From Sphingobium sp. AP50 (GTDB taxonomy: Bacteria; Pseudomonadota; Alphaproteobacteria; Sphingomonadales; Sphingomonadaceae): a stretch of DNA of 64,000 bases. Made by a program: the position numbers and the translations under genes. Location: NCBI RefSeq assembly GCF_900109095.1, contig NZ_FNYZ01000016.1:90562-154561 (forward strand), given 5' to 3'. The notes under the pieces were generated by a model. The model searched no databases and had not been told where the DNA came from. It worked only from the letters and a program-made list of their open reading frames with translations. Shown in pieces: positions 44,090 to 53,376 of this stretch; positions within the stretch are counted from its first letter, which is position 1, and each line of letters opens with the position of its first letter.

Positions 44090-44691
44090 GCGAAGCGGAC
44101 GAAGCCCGCCACGCCGAAAAGATGCGCAAGAAACAGGCGGCGCAGGCGAAGATCATGGCCAACAAGACCCAGGAAAAGGGGCTGCTGATCGTCCATACCG
44201 GCAAGGGCAAGGGCAAGACGAGCGCCGCGCTGGGCATGGTGGCGCGCGCCATCGGCCATGACATGAAGGTCGGCGTCGTCCAGTTCGTGAAGGGCGCGAT
44301 GGCGACCGGCGAAAAGGCGGTGTTTGACGCTTTCCCCGACCATGTCGAATTCAAGCCGATGGGCGAGGGCTTTACCTGGAACACGCAGGATCGCAGCCGC
44401 GACATCGCCAATGCCCGCGCCGCCTGGGACGAGGTGAAGCGAATGATCGCCGATCCGTCCTACGCCATGGTGCTGGCGGACGAGCTGAATATCGTGCTGC
44501 GTTACGACTATCTGCCGGTCGAGGAGGTGCTGGCGGTGGTGAATGCCCGCGATCCGATGAAGCATGTCATCATAACCGGCCGAAATGCGCCCGATGCGCT
44601 GGTCGAGGCGGCGGACCTCGTCACCGACATGGTGATGGTGAAGCATCCCTTCCGGTCGGGGGTGAAGGCGCAGAAGGGCATCGAATTTTGA
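44086..44691 (+). CDS. cobO: Cob(I)yrinic acid a,c-diamide adenosyltransferase CobO
   Basis: ATP:corrinoid adenosyltransferase of the CobA/CobO/BtuR family. 201 aa: charged N-terminal extension (residues 1-25), P-loop HTGKGKGKTSAALG, FVKGAMATGE, then the DELNIVLRYDYLP and HVIITGRNAPD motifs. Overlaps cobF and bluB by 4 nt. Confidence 0.93.
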   Translation: MSEADEARHAEKMRKKQAAQAKIMANKTQEKGLLIVHTGKGKGKTSAALGMVARAIGHDMKVGVVQFVKGAMATGEKAVFDAFPDHVEFKPMGEGFTWNTQDRSRDIANARAAWDEVKRMIADPSYAMVLADELNIVLRYDYLPVEEVLAVVNARDPMKHVIITGRNAPDALVEAADLVTDMVMVKHPFRSGVKAQKGIEF

Positions 44692-45335
44692 CCGATGGCC
44701 CGCCGGATTTCGATGCGGCTTTCGGGAAGCAACTCGACGCGCTGATGCGCTGGCGGCGAGATGTGCGCCATTTTCGTAACGATCCGGTGCCGGAGGCGGA
44801 GATGCAGGCGGTGCTGGCCAGCGTCAGTCTGGCGCCCTCGGTCGGTCATGCCCAGCCCTGGCGGCTGGTGCGGGTGCGATCGGGCGAGCGGCGTGCGCGC
44901 CTTGCCAATCATGTCGATGCGCAGATAGTGGCGGCGGCGGAGCGCTATGCCGATCCGGTTCAGCGTGACCAGTATCGCAGGCTGAAATTGCATGGCCTGC
45001 GGGAGGCACCGGAAATCCTCGCCGTCTTTTCCGATGATCGGCCGGTCGCGGGCCATGGGCTGGGCATCGCCACCATGCCCGAAATGTTGCGCTATTCGAC
45101 GGTGATGGCGATCCATGGCCTGTGGCTGGCGGCGCGGGCGCGAGGGATCGGCATGGGTTGGGTGTCGATCGTCGATCCGGCGGCGCTGGCGGCGATGCTC
45201 GACGTGCCGAGCGAATGGACGCTGATCGCTTTGCTGTGCATCGGCTATCCGGCGCAATCTTCCGATACGCCGGAACTGGAGCAACGCGGCTGGCAGGCGC
45301 GCGAGCCGCTGGCCGATCGCCTGTTCGAACGATAG
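44688..45335 (+). CDS. bluB: 5,6-dimethylbenzimidazole synthase BluB
   Basis: Flavin-destroying nitroreductase-fold enzyme that makes the lower ligand DMB from FMNH2 and O2. 215 aa: WRRDVRHFRNDPV, LAPSVGHAQPWRLV, and GMGWVSIVDP are characteristic. The start is a TTG at 44688 sharing bases with the cobO stop (TTGA); the nearby ATG at 44695 is in another frame. Last gene of the operon; shows that the cell makes true cobalamin with DMB. Confidence 0.92.
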   Translation: MTDGPPDFDAAFGKQLDALMRWRRDVRHFRNDPVPEAEMQAVLASVSLAPSVGHAQPWRLVRVRSGERRARLANHVDAQIVAAAERYADPVQRDQYRRLKLHGLREAPEILAVFSDDRPVAGHGLGIATMPEMLRYSTVMAIHGLWLAARARGIGMGWVSIVDPAALAAMLDVPSEWTLIALLCIGYPAQSSDTPELEQRGWQAREPLADRLFER

Positions 45336-45361
45336 GGACAGCCCGGATCACCGGGCCGTCC
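45336..45361. terminator. Terminator between bluB and the GH1 gene
   Basis: GGAC-A-GCCCGG paired with CCGGGC-C-GTCC around ATCA, starting at the bluB stop codon and followed by TTTC on the plus strand. The GH1 operon ends 10 nt away on the other strand, so the hairpin may serve both. Confidence 0.7.
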
Positions 45362-45371
45362 TTTCATCGGA

Positions 45372-46829
45372 TCACACCAGCTTGTTGGTGCGCACCAGTT
45401 CGCGATACCAGTCGGCGGAGAGCTTGGGCGTGCGCTTCTGGGTCTTGAAGTCGACATGGTGAATGCCGAACAGCTTGGTATAGCCATCCTCCCACTCGAA
45501 ATTGTCCATCAGGCTCCAGACGAAATAGCCCTTCACCGGGATGCCCTCGCGCGTGGCGCGCTGGAGGTGGGTGAGGTAGTTGCGCAGATACATGACGCGG
45601 TCGGTGTCATAGACCTTGCCGTCCGCCGCGACCGTATCGTCGGCCGAGCAGCCATTTTCGGAGATATAGAGGCCCTTGGGCTTCCAGTTCTCACTGATGG
45701 CGCGCATGCCCCAATAGATGACCTCCGGCGTGACATAGAGCCAGGGGGAGGGCATGCGCGGCGCCTGACCCGGATGGGGCAGGATTTTGTAGCCCGAGGG
45801 CGCAGTTTCGTCGGCGCGAACGGTGTTGCCGGTATAGACATTGACCGACAGGAAATCGAGCGGCGCGCCGATCAGTTTCATGTCGCCTTCCTTGACCACC
45901 GGCGCATCCTTGCCCTGCGCGGTCAGATAGCTGTCGATATAGCGGCCTTCCATGATCGCGGTCAGGAACATGGCGTTTTCTTCGCGCACGGCCTTCTTCA
46001 CCGCCTCGATATGTTCGGGCGTCTCGATCGCGGGGACATAGATGTTGGGATTGTCGGCAATGCCGACCTGCGTGCCCGATTTGGTCGCCGCGCGGATCGC
46101 CTGCACGCCCAGACCATGGGCCAGCACGCCATGGTGGCGCACCTGGTTCACCTCCTTCATCGGCAGTTTCAGGCCCGGCGCCTTGCCGCCGGTCATGTAG
46201 CTGAGGTCGGTGAAGCAGCGCAGTTCGTTGAGCGTCATGAAGTGATTGACGCGATCACCCAGCTTGCCCGCGGTGTAGCCGGCATAATCGGCAAAGGCAT
46301 AACTGGTGTCGCGATTCTGCCAGCCGCCCGGCAGCGCGTGCGGCAGATCCCAATGGAACATGGTGACATGGGGTGTGATGCCCGCCGCCAGCAGCCCGTC
46401 GACCAGACGGTTATAATAGTCCAGCCCCTTGGCATTGGGCTTGCCCCGGCCATTGGGGAAGATGCGCGACCAGGCGATCGAGAAGCGATAGGCCTTGACG
46501 CCCAGCGCCTTCAGCAGCGCGATATCGTCCTGATAGCGGTTATAGCTGTCGCAGGCGACGTCGCCGGTGTCGCCATTGGCGACCTTGCCGGGGGTGTGCG
46601 AAAACACATCCCAGTTGGTCTGGCCCCGGCCATCCGCGTTCACCGCGCCTTCGATCTGATAGGAGGCTGTCGCGCAGCCCCAGAGGAAGTCGGAAGGGAA
46701 GGCGAGATTGCCCTGCGGCGCGCCGGTGGCGGTCGCCTGCGCGGAAACGCCCGTCGATCCGGCCAGGCCCGCACCCAGCGCAGCGGCGCCAAGGCCCAGG
46801 CCCAGTTCGCGGCGATTGATACCCGTCAT
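45372..46829 (-). CDS. GH1 beta-glucosidase, exported (Tat-type signal)
   Basis: Retaining glycoside hydrolase, probably beta-glucosidase, expected in the periplasm. 485 aa: N-terminal NRRELGLGLGAAALGAG twin-arginine signal, then a GH1 barrel beginning FPSDFLWGCATASYQIEGA. Acid/base Glu202 lies in MTLNELRC, where the family usual NEP reads NEL; nucleophile Glu391 lies in YISENG. AGGAG stands 8 nt before the ATG. Last gene of the leftward operon, 13 nt after the GH31 gene. In a xyloglucan model it would remove backbone glucose units. Broader beta-glycosidase specificity is possible. Confidence 0.88.
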   Translation of the reverse strand: MTGINRRELGLGLGAAALGAGLAGSTGVSAQATATGAPQGNLAFPSDFLWGCATASYQIEGAVNADGRGQTNWDVFSHTPGKVANGDTGDVACDSYNRYQDDIALLKALGVKAYRFSIAWSRIFPNGRGKPNAKGLDYYNRLVDGLLAAGITPHVTMFHWDLPHALPGGWQNRDTSYAFADYAGYTAGKLGDRVNHFMTLNELRCFTDLSYMTGGKAPGLKLPMKEVNQVRHHGVLAHGLGVQAIRAATKSGTQVGIADNPNIYVPAIETPEHIEAVKKAVREENAMFLTAIMEGRYIDSYLTAQGKDAPVVKEGDMKLIGAPLDFLSVNVYTGNTVRADETAPSGYKILPHPGQAPRMPSPWLYVTPEVIYWGMRAISENWKPKGLYISENGCSADDTVAADGKVYDTDRVMYLRNYLTHLQRATREGIPVKGYFVWSLMDNFEWEDGYTKLFGIHHVDFKTQKRTPKLSADWYRELVRTNKLV

Positions 46830-46842
46830 GTCTCTAGTCTCC

Positions 46843-49167
46843 TTATTGACCGACGATCTGCACCAGGCCGCCGATGGCCTGGCCGGTGGGCAGCTTCGTC
46901 TTGCTCGTCAGCGTCTTTGCCTTGTCGTCCCAGACCAGTTCGGCCTTCATGCCGCCCTTGCGATAGGCATTGGTCGTGCCGTCATCGTCATACAGGGTGA
47001 AGCGCGCATCGGCACCCGGATAAACGCGGATGCTTTCCAGAGCCTGCTTCTCGGCCGTGCTCTTCACCTGCACGCCCATCGGCACGATCGAACCGGCCTT
47101 CACGAACACGGGCAGGCGGTTGATCGGGGCGTCGACCTCGATCGTCTGGCCGCCCTCAAACTTCTGGTTGGTCCAGTAATCATACCAGCCGGTGCCGGCG
47201 GGCAGATAGACCGACCGCTTGGTCTGGCCCTGCTTCGTCACCGGGGCGACCAGGAAGGCGGGGCCGAACATATATTGGTCGCCGATATCCGACACCTTGG
47301 GATCGTTCGGGAAGTCCATGAACAGGCCGCGCATGAACGGCGCGCCAGTGTCATAGGTGTGACGGCCCAGCGCATAGATATAGGGCATCAGCGTGTAGCG
47401 CAGGCGCAGCCAGTCGGCCAGGATCGGCTCGGCCGCCTTGCCATATTCCCACAGCGCCGTGCCGGGGCGCTGGCCATGGATGCGCAGCGTCGGCGTGAAC
47501 ACGCTATACTGGAACCAGCGCACGAACAGTTCGGGATAGTCGGGATAATCCGCGCCCATCGCGGTAGCCCCGGCGGGATCGACCAGAATGGGATTTTCCG
47601 CCTTCGGGCCGCTCGGCCACTGCCAGCCGCCAATGTCGCTGCCCCAATAGGCCAGGCCCGACGCGGTGAAGTTGAGGCCGGCGGGCACCTGCCGCTCCAG
47701 CGCTTCCCAGGTCGACTTGACGTCCGACGACCAGAACAGGCCGCCATTGCGCTGCGACCCCAGATAGGCGGCGCGGGCCAGAATCATGTTGCGGAAATTG
47801 GGGCGGTCCCGCTCCGATCCTTCGGCGACACCGGTGGTGTGCACCAGCGGGAACAGGTTGTGATAGCGGTCGCCCGACCCGATCGAATATTGATAGCCGT
47901 CGGGGATCAGGTCCGGCTCGGTCTCGTCCAGCCAGAACCAGTCGAAGCCCTGGCTCGCGATATTGTCGCGGATCTTGCCCCAGAACCATTCGCGCGCCTG
48001 CGGATTGGTGCTGTCGATCAGCGCGCCAGCCCGGTCGGAGCGAGATGGCAGGCCGTCGATGGGATTGCCGTCCTTGTCATGCAGGAACCAGCCCTTGGCC
48101 TTCAAATATTCGAAATAGCGGCCCTCGCGCTCGAAACGGGGCCAGACGCTGACGATCGATCGCATGCCCATGGCATTGAGCGTGTCGTTCATCCCCTTGG
48201 GATCGGGATAATAGGTGTGGTCGATGTCGAGCTGGCCCATGCGGGTCCAGTAGAACCAGTCGAGCACCATGACGTCGAGCGGCAGATTGCGTTGACGATA
48301 GCCATTGGCGATGTCGAGCAGTTCCTTCTGGCTCTCGTAGCGCGCCTTGCTCTGGATCAGGCCGAAGCCGGCCTTGGGCGGCAGCGGCGTTGCGCCGGTC
48401 AGCTTGGCATAGCCGGCATAGAGTTCGTCGGTGGTCTTGCCGGTGATGACGAAGAAGGAAACGCGCTCGCCGACCTGGCTCTGGAAGCGGGTGCTGCTGT
48501 GCAGGCCCGGCCAGACCAAAGTGCGGGCTGGATTGTCCCAGACGATGCCATAGCCCTTGTTGGTGACGAGGAAGGGCACGCAGACGGTTTCACCCGCCGG
48601 CGCGTCATAGCTGTGCGAACAGTCGATCTGCTTACCGCGCAGATCCATATAGCCTTCCTGGTTCTGGCCCAGGCCATAATAATGTTCGTCCGCCGGGGAA
48701 TCGAAGCTGGCGCCGACCTTGAAGGTCTTTTCGCCATTGACCGTCACGGGGGACATTTCCCAGCCGGTCATCTTGGTGAGGAGATTGCCGCTGGCATCCT
48801 TCACCGACAGGCTGACCGGCGGCAGGGCGGGCGCGAAATAGCGCTCCATCTGGGTCGGTGCCTTGGGCCATTCCTTGGCATCGATGGTCAGGCTGATGGC
48901 GGAGGAGGAGAAGATGTCGCCAGTCGCGTCGGTGCGGTGGGTCCAGCCCGATGCATCCGCCTTCGCGTTCGGCCCTTCGCCCGGCGCGGCGGAGGCAAGG
49001 TCAGGGTCGACCGCGATCGTCACGCGCACGATGTTGGGCGCATAGGGTTCGACTGCGACCCGGCTGCCATGGCGATCGAGCAGCGCCATCGGTTCGGCAA
49101 AGGCGGGCGCGGCCATGGCAAGGCAGGACGCGCCAAGCGCGAAGGCGGTGAGTTTTCTTGCGATCAT
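46843..49167 (-). CDS. GH31 family glycosidase (alpha-xylosidase or alpha-glucosidase), exported
   Basis: 774 aa with signal peptide (MIARKLTAFALGASCLAMAA, cleavage near AFA-EP). Beta-sandwich N-domain, then the catalytic barrel: nucleophile Asp414 in FWLDETEPDL and acid/base Asp482 in LFWSSDVKSTW; the C-terminal beta domain includes YDDDG. The YYGLGQNQEGYMDLRG block is typical of the GH31 branch containing bacterial alpha-xylosidases. In context (alpha-fucosidase, beta-galactosidase, beta-glucosidase) the best guess is release of alpha-1,6-xylose from xyloglucan oligosaccharides. Family call is firm, specificity inferred. Confidence 0.88.
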   Translation of the reverse strand: MIARKLTAFALGASCLAMAAPAFAEPMALLDRHGSRVAVEPYAPNIVRVTIAVDPDLASAAPGEGPNAKADASGWTHRTDATGDIFSSSAISLTIDAKEWPKAPTQMERYFAPALPPVSLSVKDASGNLLTKMTGWEMSPVTVNGEKTFKVGASFDSPADEHYYGLGQNQEGYMDLRGKQIDCSHSYDAPAGETVCVPFLVTNKGYGIVWDNPARTLVWPGLHSSTRFQSQVGERVSFFVITGKTTDELYAGYAKLTGATPLPPKAGFGLIQSKARYESQKELLDIANGYRQRNLPLDVMVLDWFYWTRMGQLDIDHTYYPDPKGMNDTLNAMGMRSIVSVWPRFEREGRYFEYLKAKGWFLHDKDGNPIDGLPSRSDRAGALIDSTNPQAREWFWGKIRDNIASQGFDWFWLDETEPDLIPDGYQYSIGSGDRYHNLFPLVHTTGVAEGSERDRPNFRNMILARAAYLGSQRNGGLFWSSDVKSTWEALERQVPAGLNFTASGLAYWGSDIGGWQWPSGPKAENPILVDPAGATAMGADYPDYPELFVRWFQYSVFTPTLRIHGQRPGTALWEYGKAAEPILADWLRLRYTLMPYIYALGRHTYDTGAPFMRGLFMDFPNDPKVSDIGDQYMFGPAFLVAPVTKQGQTKRSVYLPAGTGWYDYWTNQKFEGGQTIEVDAPINRLPVFVKAGSIVPMGVQVKSTAEKQALESIRVYPGADARFTLYDDDGTTNAYRKGGMKAELVWDDKAKTLTSKTKLPTGQAIGGLVQIVGQ

Positions 49168-49185
49168 CCCTGTAAATCCCTGTTC

Positions 49186-50814
49186 TTAAACGAGGCCATG
49201 GCCGTCGATGCGGACGGCCGGCACGAAATTGACGCCATGCGGCATGGTGAAATGAAGGCCCGCGCTATCCTGTCGGAAGGCAAGCGGGCCACCGCCGAGC
49301 AGTGTCACCCGTTCGATCTGACCGCCCGTGCGGCCGCGCGCCAGTGCGCTTATAGTCGTAGATCCCTGCGCCCGGCCGAGGAACAGAGCGTAAAGCGCGC
49401 CCTTGTTGGTGGTGAAGCGGATATCCTGCGCGGTGAAGGGCTTGGCCTTCTCCTCATTCTGCATGCCGGCGATGAGTTGGGTCGGCCCTTCGCCATAAAT
49501 GCGCCAGGGCCGCGACCCGAAGATCGCTTCGCCACCATGGACCATCCATCCGGCCATGCCGTCCAGCACCTTCTCCGTCTCGCTGTCGATGGAGCCATCG
49601 CCGGGCTGCGGGATGGAGAGCATGAGGTTGCCGTTCTTTGACACGACATCGGCGAGGCGCTGGATGACCTCCTCGGCGCTCTTGTAGCTTTTGTCGTGCA
49701 GGCGCGCTTCATTGTAGAACCAGTCGCCGATGCAGGTGTCGGTCTGCCAGGGTTCGTCCCACAGATGGTCGGTGAAGCCGCGCTCCACATCCTGCACCAT
49801 GCCGAAACGGGCATAGGGTTTGAGCTGCTTGCCGGTCAGCACCACATCGATGTTGCCGTGCCACTCGATCGAGCGGTTATAATAGTCCGCCGCCGCTTCC
49901 AGCCCTACGGGTCCGAAGGGCAGTTCATGATCGTCCATATAGACCATGTCGGGCTTGTACTTTGCGACCAGATCGGTCTGGCGCAGCAGCCAGCGGGTGA
50001 CATAGGCCGGGTCGTCCTTCGGCCCGGTCTCGATCCACTGGCCGTTATTCGCGTCGTGCCACTTGTCCATCGCCTCGATCGTGTCGATGCCGTCGGGCAG
50101 CACGGCATGGCCGCCGGTATAGAGTTCGCGCGGGTCGAGACCGTCCCACCATTGGCCCTTGCCGTCTTCCTTGCGCAGCCGGTACGCGTCGTAGCGCACG
50201 CCCTTCTGCGGGCCGACCGGATCATAGCCATAAGCGGGCTGATACCAGTGCCAGGCATGGGCGGCATGGTTCGACACGCCGAATTTCAGGCCGGCCTTGC
50301 GCGCCGCCTTTTCCCAGATGCCGACGATGTCCTTCTTCGGCCCGACGCGCAGGCTGTTCCAGGCATGGTAGCGGCTGTCGTAACAGTCCAGATTGTCGTG
50401 ATGGCAGGCCAGCGCCATGAAATATTTGGCGCCGGCCTTCTGATATTTGGCCATCAGCGCATCGGGATCCCATTTGTCGGCGGTCCACAGATTCTGGATG
50501 TCCTTCATCCCCGCGACCGACGGATGGCCGTAGGTCTTGAGGTGGTGCTCGTACATCGGGTGGCCCTGCATATATAGGAAGCGGCCATACCAGTCGCCCT
50601 GCGCCGGCACCGATTGCGGCCCCCAGTGCGACCACATCCCCAGCTTCGCGTCGCGGAACCAGTCGGGATAGCGGTAATTGTCGACCAGCGAGGGCCAGCT
50701 TGCCTGCACCGGGCCCTTGGCGGTGCCCATCGGGCTGGCCGCGCGGGCGGCATTGGCGAGGCCCAGCGCAGCCGCGCCCGCCAGGAAGGATCGGCGTCCG
50801 AAATCCTGCATCAC
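49186..50814 (-). CDS. GH29 alpha-L-fucosidase, exported (Tat-type signal)
   Basis: 542 aa. Twin-arginine signal (FGRRSFLAGAAALGLANAARA), then a GH29 barrel: WFRDAKLGMWSHWG, CHHDNLDCYDSRYHAWNS, and the nucleophile aspartate in VYMDDHELPFG (Asp294). NGNLMLSIPQPGDG closes the catalytic domain. Removes terminal L-fucose. Its presence together with a fucose permease and fucose-degrading enzymes on the divergent strand gives the locus its clearest substrate signal. Overlaps the upstream SGNH gene by 4 nt. Confidence 0.9.
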   Translation of the reverse strand: MMQDFGRRSFLAGAAALGLANAARAASPMGTAKGPVQASWPSLVDNYRYPDWFRDAKLGMWSHWGPQSVPAQGDWYGRFLYMQGHPMYEHHLKTYGHPSVAGMKDIQNLWTADKWDPDALMAKYQKAGAKYFMALACHHDNLDCYDSRYHAWNSLRVGPKKDIVGIWEKAARKAGLKFGVSNHAAHAWHWYQPAYGYDPVGPQKGVRYDAYRLRKEDGKGQWWDGLDPRELYTGGHAVLPDGIDTIEAMDKWHDANNGQWIETGPKDDPAYVTRWLLRQTDLVAKYKPDMVYMDDHELPFGPVGLEAAADYYNRSIEWHGNIDVVLTGKQLKPYARFGMVQDVERGFTDHLWDEPWQTDTCIGDWFYNEARLHDKSYKSAEEVIQRLADVVSKNGNLMLSIPQPGDGSIDSETEKVLDGMAGWMVHGGEAIFGSRPWRIYGEGPTQLIAGMQNEEKAKPFTAQDIRFTTNKGALYALFLGRAQGSTTISALARGRTGGQIERVTLLGGGPLAFRQDSAGLHFTMPHGVNFVPAVRIDGHGLV

Positions 50815-51605
50815 TTCTTCCCCAAAGTCTGGGCGATCGCGGCTTCGGCCAGCGGGCGCATGATGGCATAGCCTTCCCTGGTCGGATGGACGCCGTCGCT
50901 GGACAGGCCCGGCTTCATCGCGCCATCGGGCTGCGCCATCGCGCTATGATAATCGACGAAGGTGAAGCCGTTGGCGCGGGCATAGTCGGCTAGCCACTTG
51001 TTGATCGCGGCGACCTGCGGCGCGGGCGTCATGCCGGGGCTCCAGGGGAAGGCTGCGGCGGGCGGCACGGAGGCGATGATGACCTTGATGCCGTGCGCAC
51101 GGGCGAGGTCGGCCATGGTCTGGATATTGCCCAGCACCGTTTCCATCGTCGCCGCGCCGGTATTGCCGGCGATGTCGTTGGTCATCGCCATGATGTGGAC
51201 CGCCTGCGGCTTCAGCGCGATCACGTCATTGCGGAAGCGCACCAGCATCTGCTGCGTCGTCTGGCCGCTGATGCCGCGATCGACCAGCCCGTTCTGGAAC
51301 ATGGCCGGGTCCAGGTTGATCCAGTTGTCGGTGATGGAATCACCCATGAAGACGACCCGCACCTTTTGCCCCTCAATCGCCTTGTTGGCGGCGGCATAGC
51401 GGCACAGCTGCCCGAAATCGCGGGTCAGCATGTGCAGGTTCCAAAATTTCCAGCCCGCCTCATCGGTCGGTTTAGGGTGGACCGGGCAGGGATCGGCGAC
51501 GATGCCGACCGGATCGTCGGCATGGGGATCGCCCGGCACCTTGGTTTCCGCATGCGCGGCGCCGGCGAGTGCCAGCGCGCAAAGAGCAGCCGTCAGGCGA
51601 AACAT
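50811..51605 (-). CDS. Secreted SGNH/GDSL-family hydrolase (copy 2)
   Basis: Probable carbohydrate O-acetyl esterase. 264 aa from ATG 51605 (GGGAG upstream); the open frame could reach 51626. Signal peptide ends in AGAAHA. SGNH blocks: VVFMGDSITDNW (nucleophile Ser), GISGQTTQQML (Gly), MTNDIAG (Asn) and SDGVHPTREGY (Asp-His). Similar to the next upstream gene, from which it probably arose by duplication. Deacetylation would clear acetyl groups that block the glycosidases. Confidence 0.83.
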   Translation of the reverse strand: MFRLTAALCALALAGAAHAETKVPGDPHADDPVGIVADPCPVHPKPTDEAGWKFWNLHMLTRDFGQLCRYAAANKAIEGQKVRVVFMGDSITDNWINLDPAMFQNGLVDRGISGQTTQQMLVRFRNDVIALKPQAVHIMAMTNDIAGNTGAATMETVLGNIQTMADLARAHGIKVIIASVPPAAAFPWSPGMTPAPQVAAINKWLADYARANGFTFVDYHSAMAQPDGAMKPGLSSDGVHPTREGYAIMRPLAEAAIAQTLGKK

Positions 51606-51622
51606 CCTTATCTCTCCCTTTT

Positions 51623-52411
51623 TCATTTCTGTCGCAGCGCCCGGTCGATCGCCTGCTGCGCGATCGGCGCCATCACGGCATAGCCATTGTCGAGCGGATG
51701 CACGCCGTCCTGCGTATAGGCGGCGGTCATCAGGCCGTTCGGGTCGACCATCGCGCTATGATAGTCCGCGAACACATGGCCATGCTGCGCACAATAGGCG
51801 CGCAGCCACTGGTTGAGTGCGACCAGTTCGGCAGGCTTGCGTTCCGCAACGACATCTTTTGCCGCGTCGGTGTAGTTGTTGACCGGCAGGATCGATCCGA
51901 ACACGACCCTGATATGATGAGCGGTGGCGATGTCGGCCATCGCTTCCCAATTGGCCTCGATTTGATCGGGTGTTTCCTGTTGCAGGAAGCCCTGCACGTC
52001 ATTGATGCCGGACAGGATCACCACGACCTTGGGCTTCAGCGCCACCACATCCTGATGGAAGCGCAGCAGCATCTGCGCCGTCACCTGACTGCCGATGCCG
52101 CGATTGACATAGGGCTTGCCGGGGAAGCTGGCGGCCAGATTCCAGCGATCGGTGATGGAATCGCCCAGAAAGACTACGCGCTGCTCGCCAGGTTTCGGCG
52201 CGGGCAGGGCAGCATTGGCGGGGGCATAGAGATAACGTTCGCCGAAATCCTGCATCAGGCTGGGCACCAGCTTGGCACGGAAGGGGCCAAGCCATGGCCC
52301 CCAATCCTTCTCTGCCACAGTACGCCGTTCGGGCGAGCTTTGATAGTCGCCGGCCACGGCCTGCGCCGCACCTGCCGTCAGCAGAAACAGGACAGGCAGC
52401 ATATATTTCAT
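51623..52411 (-). CDS. Secreted SGNH/GDSL-family hydrolase (copy 1)
   Basis: 262 aa from ATG 52411, which overlaps the stop of the preceding alpha/beta hydrolase gene. Signal peptide ends near AGAAQAVAG. Blocks: VVFLGDSITDRWNL, GIGSQVTAQMLLRFHQDV, LSGINDVQG and QDGVHPLDNGY. Parallel in all motifs to the downstream copy, with an additional N-terminal segment (DWGPWLGPFRAKLVPSL). Likely an acetyl esterase on plant cell-wall oligosaccharides; substrate unproven. Confidence 0.83.
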   Translation of the reverse strand: MKYMLPVLFLLTAGAAQAVAGDYQSSPERRTVAEKDWGPWLGPFRAKLVPSLMQDFGERYLYAPANAALPAPKPGEQRVVFLGDSITDRWNLAASFPGKPYVNRGIGSQVTAQMLLRFHQDVVALKPKVVVILSGINDVQGFLQQETPDQIEANWEAMADIATAHHIRVVFGSILPVNNYTDAAKDVVAERKPAELVALNQWLRAYCAQHGHVFADYHSAMVDPNGLMTAAYTQDGVHPLDNGYAVMAPIAQQAIDRALRQK

Positions 52412-53376
52412 GCCGGGATCAGCCCGTGCTTTGCAGCGAAAGTCGCGAACAGGTCTGGCCATGCGGCGGCCTGCATCGTGCGGGGTAGGCGCGTACCGAA
52501 GCCATGGCCGCCATCCTCGAAGATGTGCAGCGCGACCGGATGCTTGGCCGCTTCCATCGCCTGAAACAGCGCAATGCTGTTGGCGGGCGGGACCAGCCCG
52601 TCGTCGCTCGCATGGACGAGGAAGACGGGGGGCGTGGCGGCATCGACCCGCAGTTCGACCGACCGGTTGCGGCGCGCCTGTGCATCGGCGCTTTCGCCCA
52701 GCAGCATGTCGCGCGACCCGCCATGGGTGAAGGGGGCGTCCAGACTGACCACAGGATAGATCAGGGCCGCCAGATCGGGCCGGGCCGTTTCGCGATCGGC
52801 GGCGTCGACGGGATCATAGACCGGCTCGCCATGGCGCGTCGCGAGCGATCCGGCCAGATGGCCGCCAGCGGAAAAGCCGAGTACGCCGATCCGGTCTTTT
52901 GCGACACCGAGCGAGACAGCTCTTGCGCGTATCAGGCGCATGGCGCGCTGGGCATCCTGAAGCGGGACATCCTCCCGCCGCTTCCAGCCTTCGCCGGGCA
53001 GGCGATAGAGCAGGATGAAGGCGGTGATGCCGCGCGCATTGAGCCATGCGGCCTGACGGGTGCCTTCATTGTCATAGGACAGGAAGCCATAGCCGCCGCC
53101 AGGCACCACCAGCATCGCCGCGCCATTGGGGCGGGCAGGGCGACGCACGACCAGAATGGGACGGTCGATGCCGGTCACAAAGCGATCGGGCTTGGACGGG
53201 TCTTTGGATTGATCGGCTATCTTGCGGACGATGCGCGCGTTGGTGCCGCCGGGCGGGGTGCCGGGCCACAGATCGATAATCTCGTCGGCGGCCATGATCT
53301 GCGCGCTGGCAAGGCTGGGCAGGGCGGCCAGTCCGGCAGCGGCGATCAGCGCGGCGCGGCGGTCGATGGCGGTCAT
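52408..53376 (-). CDS. Exported alpha/beta hydrolase (acetyl-esterase/BD-FAE-like)
   Basis: 322 aa from ATG 53376 (GGAG upstream, overlapping the IclR stop). N-terminal RRAALIAAAGLAALPSLASA looks like a Tat or Sec signal. The fold is seen in VVPGGGYGFLSYDNEG (oxyanion region), LGFSAGGHLAGSLATRHG (nucleophile Ser), HASDDGLVPPANS (Asp) and EDGGHGFG (His). Such proteins in polysaccharide loci are commonly acetyl or feruloyl esterases. Second gene of the leftward operon. Confidence 0.83.
   Translation of the reverse strand: MTAIDRRAALIAAAGLAALPSLASAQIMAADEIIDLWPGTPPGGTNARIVRKIADQSKDPSKPDRFVTGIDRPILVVRRPARPNGAAMLVVPGGGYGFLSYDNEGTRQAAWLNARGITAFILLYRLPGEGWKRREDVPLQDAQRAMRLIRARAVSLGVAKDRIGVLGFSAGGHLAGSLATRHGEPVYDPVDAADRETARPDLAALIYPVVSLDAPFTHGGSRDMLLGESADAQARRNRSVELRVDAATPPVFLVHASDDGLVPPANSIALFQAMEAAKHPVALHIFEDGGHGFGTRLPRTMQAAAWPDLFATFAAKHGLIPA

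Noticed and set aside
46708..49641. 977-codon open frame on the plus strand across GH1/GH31
   Set aside because: Antisense shadow of two clearly identified hydrolases; no signal peptide, no motifs, no ribosome site.
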